DNA from: Bdellovibrionales bacterium
GTDB taxonomy: Bacteria > Bdellovibrionota > UBA1018 > CAIMNF01
DNA: 64,000 bases
Direction: 5' to 3'
NCBI GenBank assembly: GCA_947372355.1
Contig: CANBTI010000004.1
Span: 1-64,000, forward strand
The position numbers and the translations under genes are program-made. Of the stretch, positions 47,298-55,973 are shown one piece after another (the first letter of the stretch is position 1; each line of letters begins with the position of its first letter). The notes beneath the pieces are model-generated. The model ran no database searches, had not been told where the DNA came from, and saw nothing but the letters and a program-made list of their open reading frames with translations.

Positions 47298-48700
47298 AAA
47301 TTCTACTCACCGGCGCGACAGGGCTCATTGGAAAAGAATTGGGAAAAGCATTAGTGGCTCATGGTCATCAAGTGGTTTCTGTTTCCAGATCTGCGATTAA
47401 GGCAAAAAAACTATTACCCTACCAAACAGAAGTGGTGGAGTGGAGTGGTCATGGTGTTTTCCCAGGCGAGAAACTCGCTGATATTGATGGAGTGATTCAT
47501 CTCATGGGAGAGAGCATCGCTGAATCCAGATGGACGACAGAGATTAAAAAACAATTGATTGAAAGCCGTGTGAATTCCACCATAGAACTAAAAAAAGCCT
47601 GTGATCAAAATGCTAAAAACTTAAAATTTTGGATCCAGGGTTCTGCAATTGGTTTTTATGGTGATTCAAATCATGAAAAAGTATTGGATGAAAGTTCACC
47701 TCAGGCGAATGGATTTTTAGCGGGTCTTTGCCATGACTGGGAAGTGGCCAGTGAATCAGGAATTACAAATTCAAATCTCAGAAAAGTAATATTAAGAACT
47801 GGTGTGGTGATCTCTCATCAAGGTGGTGCATTGGCAAAAATGATGAATCCCTTATTAGCAGGCATCGGTGGTGTGATTGGATCAGGCGAACAACGCATGA
47901 GTGTTATTCATCTTACGGATATGGTGAACTTTATTGTTCATGCGGCTGAAACAGAAACGGTAAAGGGAGTTTATAATTTAGTATCTGAAAAACCAGTATC
48001 TCAAAAAGATTTTATCCATTTCTTCTCAAATTGTTTATCGATTTCTTCAGGTCTTTCCATTCCTGCTTTTGCCATCAAATTAGCGATGGGAGAAATGGCT
48101 GATTTACTTTTGCAAGATCAAGCGGTGATTTCTACTCGCATGAGTGATTCAGGATTTAAACTTCAATATCCTCATTTTGAACAAATTCTCACTGAAGCAG
48201 CGAATTGGTTTCAAAATCCATTTAAGGATACAGCCCCTCATTCCGCACCAGCTCATATTTACTATTCAGAACAATTTGTGGCTTTGCCGTTAGAGAAGGT
48301 CTTTTCCTTTTTTTCTGATGCTAAGAATTTAGAGAAAATTACACCCGAGTGGCTTAATTTTCACATTGTGAGTGTGAGTACAGAAGCGATTGAGAAAAAT
48401 ACAAAAATTGAATATCAATTGAAGTTGCATGGTGTACCTCTGAAATGGATTACGGATATCGCCGTTTGGGATCCTCCTCATCGATTCGTAGATAACCAAC
48501 TCACGGGCCCGTATCATCTTTGGTATCATGAGCATTCCTTTGAATCCGTGACAGGTGGAACCCTCATGAGGGATTGGGTGAGATTCCAACTTCCTTTAGG
48601 CAAAGCCGGCATGGTAGGACTCCCCAAGGTTTATAGCGACGTTAAAGTCATATTTGCGCATCGTACTGAAATCATTGATCAAATTCTACTTAATAATTAA
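47294..48700 (+). CDS. SDR-type epimerase (YfcH-like) fused to an SRPBCC domain
   Basis: A 468-residue two-domain protein. Residues 1-300 are an NAD(P)-binding extended SDR of the TIGR01777/YfcH type: ILLTGATGLIGKELGKAL, GVIHLMGESIAESRW, GSAIGFYGD. Residues about 315-468 are an SRPBCC (START-like) domain with the pattern LEKVFSFFSDAKNLEKITPEW and a GPYHLWYHEHSFE strand. The pairing is seen in other bacteria; substrate unknown. It overlaps lgt by ATGA. Confidence 0.88.
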   Translation: MKILLTGATGLIGKELGKALVAHGHQVVSVSRSAIKAKKLLPYQTEVVEWSGHGVFPGEKLADIDGVIHLMGESIAESRWTTEIKKQLIESRVNSTIELKKACDQNAKNLKFWIQGSAIGFYGDSNHEKVLDESSPQANGFLAGLCHDWEVASESGITNSNLRKVILRTGVVISHQGGALAKMMNPLLAGIGGVIGSGEQRMSVIHLTDMVNFIVHAAETETVKGVYNLVSEKPVSQKDFIHFFSNCLSISSGLSIPAFAIKLAMGEMADLLLQDQAVISTRMSDSGFKLQYPHFEQILTEAANWFQNPFKDTAPHSAPAHIYYSEQFVALPLEKVFSFFSDAKNLEKITPEWLNFHIVSVSTEAIEKNTKIEYQLKLHGVPLKWITDIAVWDPPHRFVDNQLTGPYHLWYHEHSFESVTGGTLMRDWVRFQLPLGKAGMVGLPKVYSDVKVIFAHRTEIIDQILLNN

Positions 48701-48704
48701 ACTA

Positions 48705-48733
48705 TTGACGTTTAATTATTGCAGTGTTAATGA
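48705..48733 (+). promoter_or_regulatory. Sigma-70-type promoter of the secreted protein gene at 48740
   Basis: TTGACG (48705-48710) and TAATGA (48728-48733) are separated by exactly 17 bases, with an AT-rich AATAATTAAAC stretch just upstream. The expected transcription start falls on the ATG at 48740, implying a leaderless message. Confidence 0.55.
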
Positions 48734-48739
48734 ATGGGC

Positions 48740-49315
48740 ATGAAATCGAGTTCAGCCTTATTCTTAATGTTTTTGATGCAGTTAGGGTTACCTAGTGCAC
48801 AAGCATTTACCACTCATACGGCTCAAGTGGATTTAGAACTCATTCAAGTGAACGAACAAGGTGTAGAGCATTCTCTTAAAAGACTCAATGGAGATTTTCA
48901 CTTGGATTGGAAAGCCAAAAAGTGTGAGATCCAACTTAAAAAACATCAATTCGTTTATTGTAATCTCGATACTTCTCAAGATGTTTTCAATTCAAAAAAC
49001 GATTTGGTGATGAAAGCATTGCCTCAGGCACATTTTGATCCTGAAATGATGAATGCGCTCATGAACACCATGGGGATCTATACAAAACAAGATCTTACTT
49101 TTAACCTTCCTTTCTACACTTGTGCAAACTGTGAAAAAGTTAATGAAAAAACTTATCTTTGGAATGCGTTTCAAAGTTTTGTTTCCCGAGATCTATTGAT
49201 TCAGCCTGGTACTTCATTGTACAAAAAGTTAATTTTAAGAATGAAGATTAAAAAAATGGAAGCCATTAAAGGCGCTTTTAATGTGATTGATCATAACAAT
49301 ACTGAATCCCAGTAA
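48740..49315 (+). CDS. Secreted protein of unknown function
   Basis: A 191-residue protein with a signal peptide ending AQA. The mature part contains four Cys, one pair as CANC, the others in KKCEIQ and FVYCNL, so disulfides or metal binding are possible. The start at 48740 is chosen over the ATG at 48734 because the promoter would place the transcript start there. No domain recognised. A strong bidirectional terminator separates it from secG. Confidence 0.7.
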   Translation: MKSSSALFLMFLMQLGLPSAQAFTTHTAQVDLELIQVNEQGVEHSLKRLNGDFHLDWKAKKCEIQLKKHQFVYCNLDTSQDVFNSKNDLVMKALPQAHFDPEMMNALMNTMGIYTKQDLTFNLPFYTCANCEKVNEKTYLWNAFQSFVSRDLLIQPGTSLYKKLILRMKIKKMEAIKGAFNVIDHNNTESQ

Positions 49316-49322
49316 TCAAAAA

Positions 49323-49354
49323 AAAAGGACCATTGATATTTCAATGATCCTTTT
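49323..49354. terminator. Bidirectional terminator between the secreted protein gene and secG
   Basis: A 14-pair stem (AAAAGGAC-type left arm, one C-A mismatch) with a four-base loop. Read leftwards it is followed by ten T residues; read rightwards by TTTT. Confidence 0.85.
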
Positions 49355-49373
49355 CGTTCAATTTTAAATTAAA

Positions 49374-49766
49374 TTATTTCTTTTGCTCAGTCGTTGCAGG
49401 AGCTGCTGCCGCAGGAGCAGTTTCAGTTTTTGCTGCAGGTGCATCAGAAGCTTTTGCGTCTGTTGCTTTAGCGTCAACTGGTTTTGCAGGTTCAGCCGGT
49501 GCAGGTGGAGGTGTGTAACCTTCAAATACTGATTTCTTCACTTTAGAAGGAAGAATAGTGAGGGTGAGTGATGTCATCATGAAGATGGCAGCAAGAGTGT
49601 AAGTAAATTTTTGAAAAAAGTTAGCTCCACCAGAACTACCGAAAACAGTTTGGCTTGAACCACCAAAAGATGCGCTCACTTCAGCGCCTTTTCCAGATTG
49701 AAGAAGTACTGCAATCACGAGTAGAACAACGGTAGTAATGTGAATCACGGTTAGAAATGTAATCAT
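49374..49766 (-). CDS. secG: Preprotein translocase subunit SecG
   Basis: A 130-residue SecG with two membrane segments (about 5-22 and 52-70) and the conserved LLQSGKGAEVSASFGG and GGANFFQKFTY segments between them. An Ala/Pro/Lys-rich tail of about 50 residues extends beyond the usual end. SecG is the accessory subunit of SecYEG. It is the last gene of the gap-pgk-tpiA-secG series, 19 bases after tpiA. Confidence 0.95.
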   Translation of the reverse strand: MITFLTVIHITTVVLLVIAVLLQSGKGAEVSASFGGSSQTVFGSSGGANFFQKFTYTLAAIFMMTSLTLTILPSKVKKSVFEGYTPPPAPAEPAKPVDAKATDAKASDAPAAKTETAPAAAAPATTEQKK

Positions 49767-49785
49767 AAGTTTCCTTTAGTTATTG

Positions 49786-50562
49786 TTATATCAAAGTCCA
49801 GAGCTGAGTCCAACTCTCAATTTTTAAACTAGCACCACCCACCAAACCCCCATCAATATCCTCACAGGTGAGTAATTCTTTGAAGTTTGCTGGTGTAACA
49901 CTGCCGCCGTACACGATGCGCGTAGCGTTAGCGCAAGAAGCGCTGATCTTGGAGGATAAAATCCCACGTATAAAGGCATGAGCCTCTGCTGCTTGGGCAA
50001 GAGTGGCAGTCACTCCAGTTCCAATTGCCCAAACGGGCTCATAGGCAATGTGTAGATTTTTACCAAAAGCGTTTTTTGAAATTTCGTTTTGGACTAGAAG
50101 TTCCAGCTGAGCTTCCAAAATGGATTTCATTTTACCTTGGTTGCGTTCGTCTAATGTTTCACCCACACACACGAGCACTTCCATGCCTTGTTCGAGTGCG
50201 CTCACCGTTCTTTTCAAAACAGTGGTATTTGTTTCACCAAAATATTGCCTGCGTTCAGAGTGGCCCACCAAAACTTGATCCACACCAATTTCTTTCAACA
50301 TCGGAACTGAAATTTCACCGGTGAAGGCACCCGATTTTTCATGATGCACATTCTGACAGCCCACTTGTAAAGGAATCAAATCCGCTTTTACTTTCTTCAC
50401 TGCAGTTTCTAAACTGAGTGCAGGAATATACAAACGCATCTGAGAATTCGCTTTAGGCGCGCTTTTTAAAATAGGAGCAAGAGTTTCTAAAAATGGTATC
50501 GTCTCTTTTTGGAGTTGATTCATTTTCCAGTTACCTGCAAGCAAGACTCCGCGAGTTTTCAA
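49786..50562 (-). CDS. tpiA: Triosephosphate isomerase
   Basis: A 258-residue TIM-barrel enzyme with Lys13 (AGNWKMN), the catalytic His101 (LVGHSERR) and Glu175 (AYEPVWAIGTG), plus a phosphate-binding VYGGSV loop and GGLVGGASL. It interconverts dihydroxyacetone phosphate and glyceraldehyde 3-phosphate. The start is TTG at 50562, overlapping the pgk stop (TTGA); no later start would keep the AGNWKMN strand. This indicates coupled translation. Confidence 0.95.
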   Translation of the reverse strand: MKTRGVLLAGNWKMNQLQKETIPFLETLAPILKSAPKANSQMRLYIPALSLETAVKKVKADLIPLQVGCQNVHHEKSGAFTGEISVPMLKEIGVDQVLVGHSERRQYFGETNTTVLKRTVSALEQGMEVLVCVGETLDERNQGKMKSILEAQLELLVQNEISKNAFGKNLHIAYEPVWAIGTGVTATLAQAAEAHAFIRGILSSKISASCANATRIVYGGSVTPANFKELLTCEDIDGGLVGGASLKIESWTQLWTLI

Positions 50563-51893
50563 GAGCGATCGCCTTTGCTTCCGCCGCCGTAGCCGCCGCG
50601 TCCGCCACCTTCGCCGTAACCGCCACGTCCTTTTGGACCTTTTTCATCGCCGCCTTTTGCAAGGCGTTCCGCTTCCCATTCGGCTTCGGTTTTACTGTTG
50701 ATTTCGTTCCATTCCAAATCCGCAGATTGAGGACGATAACCTGTTTTTAAAATATCAATTCCAGGGAGTCCTTCGTTTTCAAGGTATTCAAGAGCTGCTC
50801 CGCCACCCGTAGAAAGGTGATCGAATTTTGCAGCTACGCTCACACCATCCACCAAACATTGATTGATCGCAGAAACAGTATCACCACCGCCCACGATTTT
50901 TACGCAACCCGTGAGGGTGCTTAAGTGTTTTGCGATTTCATTGGTACCGGTAGCATAAGCCGGTTTCTCAAACCATCCCAAAGGACCATTCCAAAAAACC
51001 ATTTTTGCACTGGATAAAAATTCTTTATACAGAGTGATTGTTTTAGGACCAATATCAAAGCCTTCATTGGTATCAACAGGAAGAAGGATTGGTAATTTTT
51101 TACGATCCGCTTCGGCTAAAATTTCTTTTGCTGCTTCCACATCTTCAGGTGCAGGTTGTTTCCATTCAGGTGGAATTTTTTGTCCCTTTGCTTTCATGAA
51201 TGCGTAAGCCATCGCTCCGCCAATCACGATCCCTTGAACACGTTTCATGAGAGCGTTGATGGTGTGAATCTTATCACTCACTTTTGCGCCACCTAAGATC
51301 AAATAAAATGGATTGCCTGGAGTGTGCAACATAGAATCAAAATATTTAATTTCTTTTTCAATCAAGAAACCAAATCCACGATCAGGAACAATGGAAGGTA
51401 ATCCATAAGTAGATGCATGTTTACGATGAGCCGTTCCGAATGCATCAGTGATGTAAATATCGCACAAACGAGCAAGATATTTTGCAAATTGAGGATCGTT
51501 TGCTTCTTCTTCTTTATGAAAACGAAGATTTTCTAAAACAAGCACATGGCCGTTAGGAACTTGAGATGCTTTAAATTCAATTCCTTCACCCACGCAATCA
51601 TCTGCAACAGTGACTTCAACGCCCAGTAGGTTTGCTAATTTATCTGCTGCTGGAATAATGGAAAATGCATCATTCCTTTTTCCGTTCGGGCGTCCTACGT
51701 GTGATCCAATGATGACTTTAGCACCTTGTTCGCATGCATATTTAATCGTGGGAAGACACTCACGAATGCGGGTGTCGTCTTCAACGTGACGAACACCATC
51801 GGCATCAGGTGCGCTCAAGGGAGTATTGAAATCGAGTCTTAAGAAGACACGTTTTCCTCTGAGTGGAAAATCACGGATTGTTTTTAATCTCAT
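50559..51893 (-). CDS. pgk: Phosphoglycerate kinase with Gly/Arg-rich C-terminal tail
   Basis: A 444-residue protein. Residues 1 to about 385 are a normal PGK: LRLDFNTPLS, SHVGRPNG, a GGAKVSDK loop, the GPLGWFEKP segment and GGGDTVSA. The family normally ends soon after the GGGAALEYLE region; here about 58 residues follow, first a charged Glu-rich helix and then an RGG/GGY-rich stretch (about 421-440). Such tails usually bind RNA or drive assembly; the purpose here is unknown. The ATG overlaps the gap stop (ATGA) and the stop overlaps the tpiA start. Confidence 0.95.
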   Translation of the reverse strand: MRLKTIRDFPLRGKRVFLRLDFNTPLSAPDADGVRHVEDDTRIRECLPTIKYACEQGAKVIIGSHVGRPNGKRNDAFSIIPAADKLANLLGVEVTVADDCVGEGIEFKASQVPNGHVLVLENLRFHKEEEANDPQFAKYLARLCDIYITDAFGTAHRKHASTYGLPSIVPDRGFGFLIEKEIKYFDSMLHTPGNPFYLILGGAKVSDKIHTINALMKRVQGIVIGGAMAYAFMKAKGQKIPPEWKQPAPEDVEAAKEILAEADRKKLPILLPVDTNEGFDIGPKTITLYKEFLSSAKMVFWNGPLGWFEKPAYATGTNEIAKHLSTLTGCVKIVGGGDTVSAINQCLVDGVSVAAKFDHLSTGGGAALEYLENEGLPGIDILKTGYRPQSADLEWNEINSKTEAEWEAERLAKGGDEKGPKGRGGYGEGGGRGGYGGGSKGDRS

Positions 51894-52912
51894 AATTTGC
51901 TCGCCAAGAAAGCCGTTACATCAAGCATGCGTTGAGAGAAACCGGATTCATTATCATACCAAGTGATGATTTTTACTAAATTGCCTTCTACTACCATGGT
52001 GAGTTCTGAATCGATGGTAGAGCTGAATAAATTTCCATTGTAGTCCACAGAAACGAGTGGAGCAGTGGAGTAATCTAAAACACCTTTAAGAGAAGTTTCA
52101 GAAGCTTTTTTCAAAGCAGCATTCACTTCTTCTTTGGTTGTATTTTTAGAAACAACAGCGGTGAAATCTACTACGGAAACATTTGGTGTAGGTACACGAA
52201 TAGAAAGACCATCAATTTTTCCTTTAAGATGGGGGAGTACTAGTCCGACTGCTTTTGCAGCTCCAGTAGAAGTAGGAATCATAGAAATTGCAGCTGCACG
52301 AGCACGGCGAAGATCTTTGTGAGGAAGATCTAAAATGCGTTGATCGTTGGTGTAACTGTGAACCGTCATCATGGTTCCTTTGATAATGCCAAAATTCTCA
52401 TCAATGATTTTTGCAGCGGGAGCTAAACAGTTAGTGGTGCAAGAGGCATTAGAAATGATCGTGTGTTTTGAAGGATCAAAAGAAGTGTGATTCACGCCGT
52501 AACAAAGAGTGATATCTGCATCTTTAGAAGGGGCAGAGATGAGAACAATTTTTGCTCCACCCAATAAGTGAAGAGATGCTTTTTCTTTATCTGTGAATGC
52601 GCCTGTGCATTCATGAACAATAGTAACGCCAGCATCTTTCCAAGCAAGCTTGGCAGGATCACGATCAGAAAACACAGTAATTTTTTGACCATTAATCACT
52701 AAGTGATTGCCTTCCACTTTTACATCGGCATCCCAAGTTCCGTGAACGGAATCGTATTTCATCATGTGAGCGAGAGTGTGAAGATCGCCTGTATCATTAA
52801 TTGCAGTCACCTTAATTCCTGCTTTGATGGATTGAGGTGAAAATGCAAGACGAAGTACTTTACGACCAATGCGGCCGCAGCCGTTGATTCCGATATTAAT
52901 TTGATTTGTCAT
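51890..52912 (-). CDS. gap: Glyceraldehyde-3-phosphate dehydrogenase
   Basis: A 340-residue GAPDH with the NAD-binding INGCGRIGRKVLR start, catalytic Cys158 in SNASCTTNCLAP and His185, and the C-terminal WYDNESGFSQR signature. It oxidises glyceraldehyde 3-phosphate to 1,3-bisphosphoglycerate. First gene of the coupled series gap-pgk-tpiA with secG next. No Shine-Dalgarno sequence is evident before the ATG. Confidence 0.96.
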   Translation of the reverse strand: MTNQINIGINGCGRIGRKVLRLAFSPQSIKAGIKVTAINDTGDLHTLAHMMKYDSVHGTWDADVKVEGNHLVINGQKITVFSDRDPAKLAWKDAGVTIVHECTGAFTDKEKASLHLLGGAKIVLISAPSKDADITLCYGVNHTSFDPSKHTIISNASCTTNCLAPAAKIIDENFGIIKGTMMTVHSYTNDQRILDLPHKDLRRARAAAISMIPTSTGAAKAVGLVLPHLKGKIDGLSIRVPTPNVSVVDFTAVVSKNTTKEEVNAALKKASETSLKGVLDYSTAPLVSVDYNGNLFSSTIDSELTMVVEGNLVKIITWYDNESGFSQRMLDVTAFLASKL

Positions 52913-52978
52913 ATGGAGGGAGCGTACCTCTAAGTGACCATTCCTGCAAGAATGCGCAGCGCGTAAAATGGGGTAATT

Positions 52979-53476
52979 TTAATGCTGAATGAATTTTTGT
53001 CCTAAATAGAATTTAGGAGTCACTTTTGAGCCCCATTCTGGCTGATCAAAACTTATTCCAACCAAGATCATCGGATTTAAAAGTGTAATTTTACCTCTTA
53101 AGATCATTTCAAAAGGTTTGATCGAATCTGCACCGGTTTCATCCTTCACTTGAACTGAGATGGTGTAAAATGAATCATTCATGTGTTTGTTTTCTATCTT
53201 TTGAATGACTACTTTTTGAGTAAACTGATGATTGAAGCTATCTTGGGTTCTTTGTGAAATCCCTTCAAAGATGACCAAGTCTCGGGTTTCTGTTGTTTTA
53301 GAAAGAGTGAAGGAAATATTCGGGAACTGATCATTGAACTCGATACAAACATTTTCTTGGGTGAAACAGCGTTCAAAGTAAAGAAATCCGGCAAGTTCAA
53401 AATTTTCTTCGGCTTTTACAAGAGGGGCATGAATTAAAAATAGGATCATTAAGCAATAAAGATAGAGTTTCTTCAT
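52979..53476 (-). CDS. Secreted protein of unknown function
   Basis: From the ATG at 53476 the product is 165 residues with a signal peptide ending VKA. Two Cys near the start of the mature part (FERCFTQ, NVCIEF) could pair. The rest alternates polar and hydrophobic residues as in a beta-sandwich. A TTG at 53482 is an alternative start. The gene precedes gap by 66 bases in the same direction but is functionally unrelated. Confidence 0.7.
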   Translation of the reverse strand: MKKLYLYCLMILFLIHAPLVKAEENFELAGFLYFERCFTQENVCIEFNDQFPNISFTLSKTTETRDLVIFEGISQRTQDSFNHQFTQKVVIQKIENKHMNDSFYTISVQVKDETGADSIKPFEMILRGKITLLNPMILVGISFDQPEWGSKVTPKFYLGQKFIQH

Positions 53477-53527
53477 TTGCAAAATTTATTCTGTATTTCT
53501 GTAATAAGCACTAAAATAAAACTTAGA

Positions 53528-54250
53528 TTAAGGATTGCATCTCCAAAGACTAGATTTCACTTCGAGTGCAGTATTGGTGAACTCAAGTTTTTGTGCAGCT
53601 TTATGGTAGTTGTTATAAATTTGATCTAAACAACTTCCGATATTGGTTTCTTCAAATTTTGCTTTTGCCGTTTCCGGAGTTTCATGAAGATTCACCACGC
53701 GGCCAAGAACGGCCTGATCGTGAATGCGCTCCATGATTCCACCCAAGGCAAGCGCTTCAGCGCTTCGATAGAAAATGAAATACCTTAGGGGTTTTACACT
53801 CGCTTCCATGACGAAGTTGCAGGTAGTAACCGTTGAGGTTGAAGTGCAGTGAATGTTTTCCGTTCCAGAGTTAAAAAATTTAGACGTGTCTCCGCTGGAA
53901 GTATCCAGTGAACAAACATTCATCGATTCATTCATGGTATCGGTAGCGGTGCAGATTCCTACGGTTGAAATAGATACGCCATATTTTTTACTATTCACTT
54001 TAATTTTTGAAATGAATTCTTCAATTGGATTAATTTCAACTGATTTAACAATGTTACTGATTTTTGGAAGAAAATCAGGAGTGTATTGACGGCGCAATTG
54101 ATCCAAAGGAAGTTTAAACTCTTGTTTGATTTCCAAGCGAAAATGATCCCCTTGGATTTTAAAGTTAAAATCAAGTCCGGAATCAGCATGCGCCATAGGC
54201 ATCAGCAAGAGCATGCATAAAGAGAGAATCACTCCACGAATGGTTTTCAT
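53528..54250 (-). CDS. Secreted protein coupled to the subtilisin-like protease
   Basis: A 240-residue protein with a signal peptide ending AHA. The mature part has six Cys (in GICTAT, NVCSLD, HCTST, TTCNF, SCLDQ, WRCNP), suggesting disulfides, and no family I recognise. Its ATG overlaps the stop of the protease gene (ATGA), so the two are translated together and are exported together. A role as chaperone, inhibitor or partner of the protease is a guess from this coupling only. Confidence 0.75.
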   Translation of the reverse strand: MKTIRGVILSLCMLLLMPMAHADSGLDFNFKIQGDHFRLEIKQEFKLPLDQLRRQYTPDFLPKISNIVKSVEINPIEEFISKIKVNSKKYGVSISTVGICTATDTMNESMNVCSLDTSSGDTSKFFNSGTENIHCTSTSTVTTCNFVMEASVKPLRYFIFYRSAEALALGGIMERIHDQAVLGRVVNLHETPETAKAKFEETNIGSCLDQIYNNYHKAAQKLEFTNTALEVKSSLWRCNP

Positions 54251-55950
54251 TTCAATAACATTTCCATCGCATTGAAGGTGTTGATCGTGCCACCAGTTTT
54301 AGAAAGATGAGAGAAACTCGCTTGTTCTGCTCCCTTGGTTCCCGGAAGATTCACAATCAATCCTGGATACTGATTGGTAGAACTCATGATGGCATCTAAA
54401 ATATTTTTTGAAGATTTATTTGGAAAGTGCCCCAGTAAAAGTGCAGCCACTCCAGCCACTTCCGGGCTAGCCATGCTCGTTCCTTGAAGTTCATGATAAC
54501 GATTTCCTGGAATGGTTGAATTAATCGCCATTCCTGGTGCAAATAAATCTACTGAAGTTTTACCCCAATTTGAAAAATTAGCAGGCAAATTGGCGTTCTT
54601 GGTTTTGTAAGAAGCGCCCACTTCAATCCAGTTACTAGCCTCATGGGAAGTTGCTTTATTGCTAAATAGTCTTTTGTTTGGATAATTGTTAGCAGCGGAT
54701 TCTGTATTTTTCCCATCGTTACCTGCAGCATGAATTAAGAGCACTCCATGCTTTTCTGCATAAGCTACCGCTTTATCAACATAAGCTTTGTTAGGGGAGT
54801 ATTCCTTCCCAAAACTCATGTTGATCACTGTTGCACCATTTTTAACTGCATATACTATAGCGTTGGCTACGTCTTTATCGCGCTCATCTCCGTTAGGTAC
54901 GGTTCTAATCGACATGATTTTAACTGAGTCCGCTTGTCCCAAAATTCCCAATTGATTATCGCGATTGGCAGCAATGATGCCGGCCACATGGGTTCCGTGC
55001 ATAGGATCTCCACCCGTAACATCGTTATTTCCATATCCCACTTCATTCAAAACATTGGCGTGATCACCGATTACTTTAGAACAATCAAAATTAAGATTAT
55101 ATCCAAAATTAAGCTTTCCATTTGAATCTTCTATCCAACCTTGAATGTCTTTTGAGTCATATCCTTTATTAAAAATCCGCATTGCTAGCACTTTTGCATC
55201 ATTGATCTCAGGACTAGATGCGGTGACTTCAGAAATCCCTGCAACTGTTTCTTCTTTTAATCCATTTGCTTTTAGTAGATTGATCGCAAGAATAATATCT
55301 TGGTAAAATTTAAGAGTATCTTTCGTATCTGCAACTTCAGCAGTGTATTGAGCTGAGATTTTTTTGAAATAGAGGGCTTCCGCTCCACGTAGTTTTTTGA
55401 TTTTATTTTTTTTAGTTAAACGCGCCACTTCACGAGTCACTTCTAGTGTATTGGCTTCAATATTGGTGCCGTCTTTATTTCCGATAAAGTTCCAACCATG
55501 AACGTCATCCACAAAACCATTGTGATCATCATCAATGCCATTTCCAGGAATTTCTTTGGTATTGGTCCAAATTTTTCCTTGGAGTTCCTCATGGCTAATA
55601 TCCACACCACTATCGATTACGGCCACAATAATTTCTTTTCCTGCTTTTGGAAAACGCGGATCTAAATATGTTTTTTCTGTTGAAGTGCCTTCAATTTGAT
55701 CTAAAACCGGATCCAGTGTGCTCCATAGATTTTCTTGCACTCCTGAAGTTGTTGTCTTTGGAGTGGAGATTCTTTCGCCTTTTGCATTCCGATAATCGAG
55801 ATAATGATCTACTTTTAGATCACTGAGATTCAGAGAATCATAAAATACAGATTGATTGGGTTGATCGGCAAAAGTGATATTTCCGGCCTGTGAGAGCACA
55901 AAAATCATGGTCGGTAGCAAAAATAGATTCAAACGGTATTGTTTTTTCAT
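54247..55950 (-). CDS. Secreted subtilisin-like serine protease (S8) with large insert
   Basis: A 567-residue protein with a signal peptide (about 1-28). The S8 triad is complete: Asp113 (VIDSGVD), His318 (HGTHVAGI) and Ser492 (GTSMASPEVAG), with the oxyanion Asn in HAAGNDGK. Asp and His are about 205 residues apart, where classical subtilisins have about 30-40, so there is an insert of roughly 160 residues rich in Lys and Glu helices, plus a DDDHNGFVDD calcium-type loop. The N-terminal 80 residues may be a propeptide. The next gene is coupled by ATGA. Confidence 0.93.
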   Translation of the reverse strand: MKKQYRLNLFLLPTMIFVLSQAGNITFADQPNQSVFYDSLNLSDLKVDHYLDYRNAKGERISTPKTTTSGVQENLWSTLDPVLDQIEGTSTEKTYLDPRFPKAGKEIIVAVIDSGVDISHEELQGKIWTNTKEIPGNGIDDDHNGFVDDVHGWNFIGNKDGTNIEANTLEVTREVARLTKKNKIKKLRGAEALYFKKISAQYTAEVADTKDTLKFYQDIILAINLLKANGLKEETVAGISEVTASSPEINDAKVLAMRIFNKGYDSKDIQGWIEDSNGKLNFGYNLNFDCSKVIGDHANVLNEVGYGNNDVTGGDPMHGTHVAGIIAANRDNQLGILGQADSVKIMSIRTVPNGDERDKDVANAIVYAVKNGATVINMSFGKEYSPNKAYVDKAVAYAEKHGVLLIHAAGNDGKNTESAANNYPNKRLFSNKATSHEASNWIEVGASYKTKNANLPANFSNWGKTSVDLFAPGMAINSTIPGNRYHELQGTSMASPEVAGVAALLLGHFPNKSSKNILDAIMSSTNQYPGLIVNLPGTKGAEQASFSHLSKTGGTINTFNAMEMLLK

Positions 55951-55973
55951 GGTGTTTTCTCTTGGTTTTAAGA

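Noticed and set aside
50562-50585. GCGATCGC palindrome at the pgk/tpiA junction
   Set aside because: It is a single occurrence inside coding sequence; no sign of a repeat family here.
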